Shown here one piece after another: positions 50,801 through 51,185 of a stretch of DNA of 51,185 bases. Made by a program: the position numbers and the translations under genes. Positions within the stretch are counted from its first letter, which is position 1; every line of letters starts with the position of its first letter. Source of the stretch: Defluviicoccus sp. (lineage in GTDB: Bacteria; Pseudomonadota; Alphaproteobacteria; MPNO01); assembly GCA_028820505.1 (NCBI GenBank), contig JAPPIT010000207.1:1-51185 (forward strand), read 5' to 3'. A model generated the notes under the pieces. It made no database searches, had not been told where the DNA came from, and saw only the letters and a list, made by a program, of their open reading frames with translations.

Positions 50801-51185
50801 CAGGACAGGATCTCGCGCCGCCGCGACGAGAACTCGTCGAGCAGCGGCCGCGGATAGCCCGCGATTTCGAACCCCGGCACGCCCCCGATCATCGTCGTCT
50901 CGATCCGGAAGCCCATATCCATCAGCCGGCGCGCCAGCTCCTGGCGGTAGTACGCCCCGATCAGCTTCACGCTGCGGCGGATCTGCGTGGGCTCCATGCT
51001 GCGCCAATCGCCGGCCCGGTTCCGCGTCATGTTGGCGAGGATGCAGTGGGTGTGGAGCTGCGGGTCCTGGTCCCGGCTGGTGAGGTGGCGGAACGTCGCC
51101 GCCACCAGACCGTCCGCCGCGACCCGCGGACGCCGCCTGTTGTCTCCCGGTCTAACCGGGTAGGAGACTGGCGATTTTTGTCGGT
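47857..51185 (-). CDS. MobF/TrwC-type conjugative relaxase-helicase, partial and atypical
   Basis: The frame is open to the window edge, so the N-terminus with the catalytic Tyr is not seen. Numbering from GTG 51105, the relaxase metal motif lies in SRDQDPQLHTHCILAN (10-25), and the helicase domain has GAAGTGKTT (318-326) and VLVLDESSM (391-399). After LVGVDPRALAG (422-432) the usual GDxxQL motif and the whole second RecA domain are missing. The remainder is helical, with two related small modules near the end (IAGDRIAFRAEGEVR and VPGDRIAWTETAGPRGEVR). It may nick and transfer DNA without full helicase function. No type IV secretion genes are in the window. Confidence 0.82.
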   Translation of the reverse strand, partial: RQKSPVSYPVRPGDNRRRPRVAADGLVAATFRHLTSRDQDPQLHTHCILANMTRNRAGDWRSMEPTQIRRSVKLIGAYYRQELARRLMDMGFRIETTMIGGVPGFEIAGYPRPLLDEFSSRRREILSWLEKHGLPYSKALTQQAALITRARKAERGLDELKAEWTARAEKLGVERDISVARPGRGRKPSKNTARKAGRPYVRTAEELAPEPPGLSAREIVWRAVEHLSERASVFRESDVRAMALSHAPGRYGLAEIDAAVTDLLGDGHLVEAQVRGGRSFVTGDALRSEREILSRMREGKGAAQALASEARVTERLQETTLTAGQKEAVRTIVLSDDRIVAVQGAAGTGKTTMLREALGLMGERPAILLAPSAAAARVLAEETGARARTLQWFLTRYGDIGSAEKMQSARREHDGSVLVLDESSMVSTAQMELLMRIAERLRIARLVLVGVDPRALAGAERLAERAAALDADSLPEDVRRTVAVWTADAGRAAAEEARRDNREQSQHEEAGRRIAGFLRDCREHIDAGAALAGDGASTDAALDGWLERAETLRSDGLRMLGAGAGARLDDPARIRLAGAAEERDRVRDAVDALEERALGLRAAGFMDFHRRVGDEAREAGRDPADLPAWERLRARAEALRDEPGLAAATRDAARSVLAHHVQVETDTAPVAAFLEAGTRHLDRRAGIDRENDRSAQSEPDALSALREDSADLRETGRRLLGQSPPDRSPGQASDPSPGQAGDAAETRAASCLEHMPHLRERVEGVLDRLETQELRDRAADFRAAAASVEARAREDQTLPLHAEGYGRVTEMAQAIAGREEQPASARREAGAWLDRDREWQTQLATARELTGQEGRQAERRVAAQLPAVAEAIRRETHRLARLPPLERGIAWTGDAPLIAGDRIAFRAEGEVRQAVVDSPGASGGLRESDTLRLRIADPREGMTPAAGRLVEIGARTLAESGCVRAAWSDAGLRELELARQRSVPAGACRTSCPEPVPGDRIAWTETAGPRGEVRTIEAEVQTRTDTADGYALDLRVVRANGPGAPEPGSTIGRTVGAVTARGCFRATWTDEARRERILRLPERKRPSRQQEENRQQGQDRSKDRGFSM
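48965..49012. repeat. Tandem 24-bp repeat inside the relaxase gene
   Basis: Two 24-base copies (48965-48988 and 48989-49012) differ at a few positions and encode SPGQASDPSPGQ in the relaxase frame. Their core, CCCCGGACT plus GATCC, resembles the palindromic repeats elsewhere in the window, so they may come from such an element inserted in frame. Confidence 0.65.
51142..51168. repeat. Inverted repeat at the apparent break in relaxase similarity
   Basis: GTCTCC and GGAGAC flank CGGT and ACCG in an imperfect 27-base palindrome. The relaxase-like reading seems to begin just inside it (around 51140), and the sequence from here to the window end does not look like relaxase. It may be the end of an inserted element or only a chance palindrome. 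Confidence 0.35.

Noticed and set aside
40944..51185. A complete conjugative element (ICE)
   Set aside because: A relaxase and relaxosome-type proteins are present, but there are no mating-pair genes, coupling protein, integrase or visible attachment sites in the window.

Overview
The window looks like chromosome from a high-GC alphaproteobacterium. The F-type ATPase F0 genes form their own operon (atpI-atpB-atpE-b'-b, with no F1 genes beside them), the conserved run DUF721 / DsbA-like / smc lies opposite mutY, and genes of Rhodospirillales-like catabolic type follow. Genus cannot be fixed from this sequence.

Region 1 (1-17 kb) is mostly housekeeping. In order: the end of an unknown gene and a block of palindromic repeats; lipid A genes lpxK, waaA and msbA; pmbA; ubiD; the F0 operon behind a near-consensus promoter; smc, a DsbA-like oxidoreductase and a DUF721 gene; then mutY and rnhB, whose stop codons overlap.

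Region 2 (17-40 kb) is a catabolic and transport region. It opens with a glutathione-S-transferase-like gene whose catalytic Cys codon is an in-frame TGA followed by a hairpin of bacterial SECIS type, so it is a candidate selenoprotein. Then come a cupin, a cytosine-deaminase-like amidohydrolase, a ferritin-like protein, an SDR, two large subunits of the xanthine dehydrogenase family without their partner subunits, a cysteine hydrolase, two RidA proteins, a 3-hydroxyanthranilate dioxygenase, a second GST, a TRAP transporter, an ABC importer of the taurine/nitrate/aromatic type, a MetE-like protein and an FAD monooxygenase. Together they suggest uptake and breakdown of nitrogen-containing or aromatic compounds, but no single substrate can be named. 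Scattered among them are a T7-lysozyme-like amidase with a strong, probably regulated promoter, a VapBC pair, an orphan FitA-like antitoxin and a HigBA pair.

Region 3 (40.5-51.2 kb) is a mobile or accessory region. An AT-richer stretch with two tiny overlapping ORFs leads into three tandem paralogous relaxosome-type DNA-binding proteins. A decayed copy of a relaxase 3' end follows, then a two-gene cassette (RapA/DrmD-like SNF2 ATPase, then an Hsp70/actin-fold ATPase), then a MobF/TrwC-type relaxase that runs off the window. The relaxase 3' end lies on both sides of the cassette, which suggests that the cassette is cargo in a mobilizable element. The SNF2 + Hsp70-like pair is a candidate uncharacterised defence or DNA-maintenance system.

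Most of the sequence is densely coding. Gaps over about 300 bases (197-524, 10081-10466, 27313-27639, 42040-42525, 47386-47856) hold palindromic repeats, promoters and operators, or gene remnants, as listed. I saw no convincing tRNA, rRNA, CRISPR array or complete insertion sequence.
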